Assembly (NCBI GenBank): GCA_021323735.1
Contig: JAJPKM010000044.1
Coordinates: forward strand, 1 to 64,000
From: Gammaproteobacteria bacterium
GTDB lineage: Bacteria; Pseudomonadota; Gammaproteobacteria; Steroidobacterales; Steroidobacteraceae
Direction: 5' to 3'
Length of the DNA: 64,000 nt
Part shown: positions 62,246 to 64,000 of the stretch, piece after piece
How positions within the stretch are numbered: the stretch's first letter is position 1
Layout: the number at the start of each line of letters is the position of its first letter
The notes under the pieces: model-generated
What the model saw: only the letters and a program-made list of their open reading frames with translations
Told to the model about the DNA's origin: nothing
Database searches by the model: none
Made by a program: the position numbers and the translations under genes

Positions 62246-63013
62246 TCACAAACGCTCACGGATGGCGGCCGGGAGCAGCGCCTTGTATCGCCGGCTCAAG
62301 GGAAGCCGCTCGCCGTTTCTCAGCAGCAATTCAAAGTCGCCGTGAAACATCGGCTGCAGCTCCGCAATGAAGCTGAGCTTCACCACGTGGGCGCGATGCA
62401 CTTGGATGAACTCGCCGGCATCCAGCTGGGCGACCAGCGTGGCCAGCGGTTCACGCACCAGGTGCACTTTGCCGCCCGCGTGTATCTCGACATAGTTGCC
62501 TGCCGCCGATAGCCGATCGATGCTGTCGACCGGAATGAAATAGGCGCGCGCGCGATCGCGTACCAGAATTTGCTTGAGGGGCGCTTGCTGCCCCTGCAGG
62601 GCTGCCAAGACCCGCCGCACCCGTTCCTCGAAGTCGCCCTGATCGGGATCCGCCAGTTCGCTCTTGACGCGCTCGGCGCTGCGCAAAAATCGATCGCGGT
62701 CGAAGGGCTTGAGCAAATAATCGAGCGCCTGCACGTCGAAGGCTCTGACGGCATACTCGGAATAGGCGGTCGTGAATACGATGTGGATGGAAACCAGCCC
62801 GCGGATCGCTTCGATGACTTCAAAGCCGCTGTGATCGCCCAGCTGAATGTCCAGATACGCCACATCCGGCCGATGAGCCGTGATTTGCGTCACCGCGCTG
62901 TCAACCGAATCCGCTTCGGCGACCACGCGAAATTCGGGCAGGAGCGCGAGGAAACGCCGAAGCTTGGCGCGTGCCGGCGGTTCATCGTCGACGATGATGA
63001 CCGAATGGGTCAA
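62246..63013 (-). CDS. LytTR-family response regulator
   Basis: The 255-residue protein has a receiver domain (SVIIVDDEPPARAKLRRFLA, phospho-acceptor Asp in VAYLDIQLGDHSG, and LLKPFDRDRF) and a LytTR DNA-binding domain (ISFIPVDSIDRLSAAGNYVEIH-type, with FIQVHRAHVVKLSFIAEL). It starts in the stop codon of its kinase gene. Targets are not inferable. Confidence 0.93.
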   Translation of the reverse strand: MTHSVIIVDDEPPARAKLRRFLALLPEFRVVAEADSVDSAVTQITAHRPDVAYLDIQLGDHSGFEVIEAIRGLVSIHIVFTTAYSEYAVRAFDVQALDYLLKPFDRDRFLRSAERVKSELADPDQGDFEERVRRVLAALQGQQAPLKQILVRDRARAYFIPVDSIDRLSAAGNYVEIHAGGKVHLVREPLATLVAQLDAGEFIQVHRAHVVKLSFIAELQPMFHGDFELLLRNGERLPLSRRYKALLPAAIRERL

Positions 63014-64000
63014 TTCTCGACCGGAAAGCTCAAGGTAACCACGGTTCCTGTCGGCTCGCGCCTGCCCAAGCTGAATGTATGCGTTCCCGGAAACAGCAGC
63101 TCCAATCGTCGCGCCACATTGGAGAGCCCCGTGCCCGGCTTGATGGTCGTATCGCTCATGCCCATGCCATTATCGCTGATGGTATAGAGAAGGATCGAGC
63201 CCTGTCGCGACACGTCCACCCACAGATTGCCGCGACCCATGGGCAGTCCATGCTTCAGCGCATTTTCAACCAGCGGCTGCAACAGAAGACGGGGAACCTC
63301 CACTGCGTCGAGTCCCGGGGCGACTTTCAGGTCGAACGATAGTTGTCCGCGAAAGCGCTCCGTCATCATCGAGGCATAGCCTCGCAGCCATTCCAGCTCA
63401 CGCCCCAGCGGCACCAGAACATGATTGTCCGAGTCATAGGCGGCGCGCAGCAGTCCGCCCAAATCGCTGATCATACGGTCCGCGGCGTCCACGTCTTCAT
63501 GCATGCGATTGGAAATGGCATTGAGCGCATTGAAGAGAAAATGGGGTTCGATTTGCGCGGTCAAGTGCTTGAGGCGAGCCTGGCTGAGTTCGGTGGCAAG
63601 CTCTGCCGCGCGCAGCTCGCCGGTGCGCCTGACTTTGAATTCGCGGTTTGCAAAGATCACCACCAGGATGACCACGTAGGTGATGAGGTCTTTTTGCAGC
63701 TCGTAAAACGCCTGCACAGGAAGGCTATCCCAACCATAGTGCTGACCGACGGCAGCATACGCCAACTTGCGAAGGATCAGAATGCCGGCAACGTGCAGCG
63801 CGCAGAACACCAGCGCGGCGCATGCATGCGCCACGAAGACGGGCCATCGCGGACGTGCGTCCAATCGAAAGCGCCGCTCGAAGTGCACGATGAAGGGAAC
63901 GAGCGAAAAGACGACGATGGCACTGCTGATTTCCCACACCAGCGGCTTCCACGCCGCGATGTCCGGTTCGTTGCGCAGGCCGACGATCTGATTGATCCCA
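63010..64000 (-). CDS. LytS-type sensor histidine kinase, 5' end outside window
   Basis: At least 330 residues. The frame is open to the right edge, so the start lies beyond 64000. Several hydrophobic helices come first, then the His_kinase motif LKHLTAQIEPHFLFNALNAISN with the phospho-acceptor His, and ATPase boxes LVENALKHGL and DNGMGMSD.....GTGLSNVARRLELLF. It pairs with the downstream LytTR regulator, overlapping by 4 bases. Confidence 0.93.
   Translation of the reverse strand, partial: GINQIVGLRNEPDIAAWKPLVWEISSAIVVFSLVPFIVHFERRFRLDARPRWPVFVAHACAALVFCALHVAGILILRKLAYAAVGQHYGWDSLPVQAFYELQKDLITYVVILVVIFANREFKVRRTGELRAAELATELSQARLKHLTAQIEPHFLFNALNAISNRMHEDVDAADRMISDLGGLLRAAYDSDNHVLVPLGRELEWLRGYASMMTERFRGQLSFDLKVAPGLDAVEVPRLLLQPLVENALKHGLPMGRGNLWVDVSRQGSILLYTISDNGMGMSDTTIKPGTGLSNVARRLELLFPGTHTFSLGRREPTGTVVTLSFPVEN

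Overview
The window looks like chromosomal DNA of a high-GC gammaproteobacterium, probably from the Xanthomonadales/Nevskiales/Steroidobacterales side. The evidence is an rpsU-yqeY-dnaG-rpoD macromolecular-synthesis cluster, a pilT/pilU block next to yggS-proC-yggT, a class II ribonucleotide reductase split into two genes as in Pseudomonas nrdJa/nrdJb, and Xanthomonas-like integron attC sites. The genus assignment is inference. No rRNA or tRNA gene was seen.

Region 1 (1-9110) is the distal part of a sedentary chromosomal integron. Fourteen attC sites of about 125-131 bp separate small, mostly unknown, + strand cassette genes. No integrase lies in the window, so it should be to the left. Cargo includes predicted lipoproteins and membrane proteins, a DUF5076 protein, a YcxB-like protein, two paralogous four-helix membrane proteins, and two toxin-antitoxin modules: hicAB, and a reverse-oriented brnTA with its own promoter. 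An IS110-family element of the IS1111 type sits inside the second attC and a 210-bp MITE-like element inside the third. The most unusual observation is that almost every attC carries a Shine-Dalgarno-like sequence plus ATG that opens a conserved micro-ORF of 20-21 codons. Its TAG stop is formed by the R' core (GTTAG). The following cassette gene usually starts only 5-12 nt later and mostly lacks its own ribosome binding site, which suggests translational coupling supplied by the recombination site.

Region 2 (9114-31228) is mostly housekeeping: a PLP-dependent dehydratase, a flavin monooxygenase, paiB-like and GNAT genes, an OsmC protein, rpoD/dnaG/yqeY/rpsU, tsaD and folB, a frameshifted folM-like reductase, a MidA-like methyltransferase, cca, a DegP-type protease, Hsp20 and nrdJa-nrdJb. 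Copies of a dispersed intergenic repeat occur here.

Region 3 (31288-49677) is mixed: a MazF-type toxin with a ribbon-helix-helix partner, a TlpA-like thioredoxin, two VOC proteins, a large secreted protein, and a tightly overlapping five-gene operon (GMC oxidoreductase, small Tat-targeted subunit, Gfo/Idh/MocA oxidoreductase, DUF1080 hydrolase, MFS transporter) that fits 3-keto-glycoside metabolism. Then follow a mono-heme cytochrome-like protein, a lytic transglycosylase remnant, an L,D-transpeptidase, ppnN, a ParA-like ATPase, an FKBP lipoprotein, HU and YggT.

Region 4 (49741-64000) holds proC, yggS, three tandem PilT-family ATPases with a duplicated hairpin leader between the first two, a glycosyltransferase, an Mpo1-like membrane protein, a membrane-anchored class III aminotransferase overlapping head-to-head with a phosphatidylserine decarboxylase, an ECF sigma factor with a putative membrane anti-sigma and an RDD/bactofilin-like protein, and a LytTR response regulator with a LytS-type kinase that runs off the right edge.
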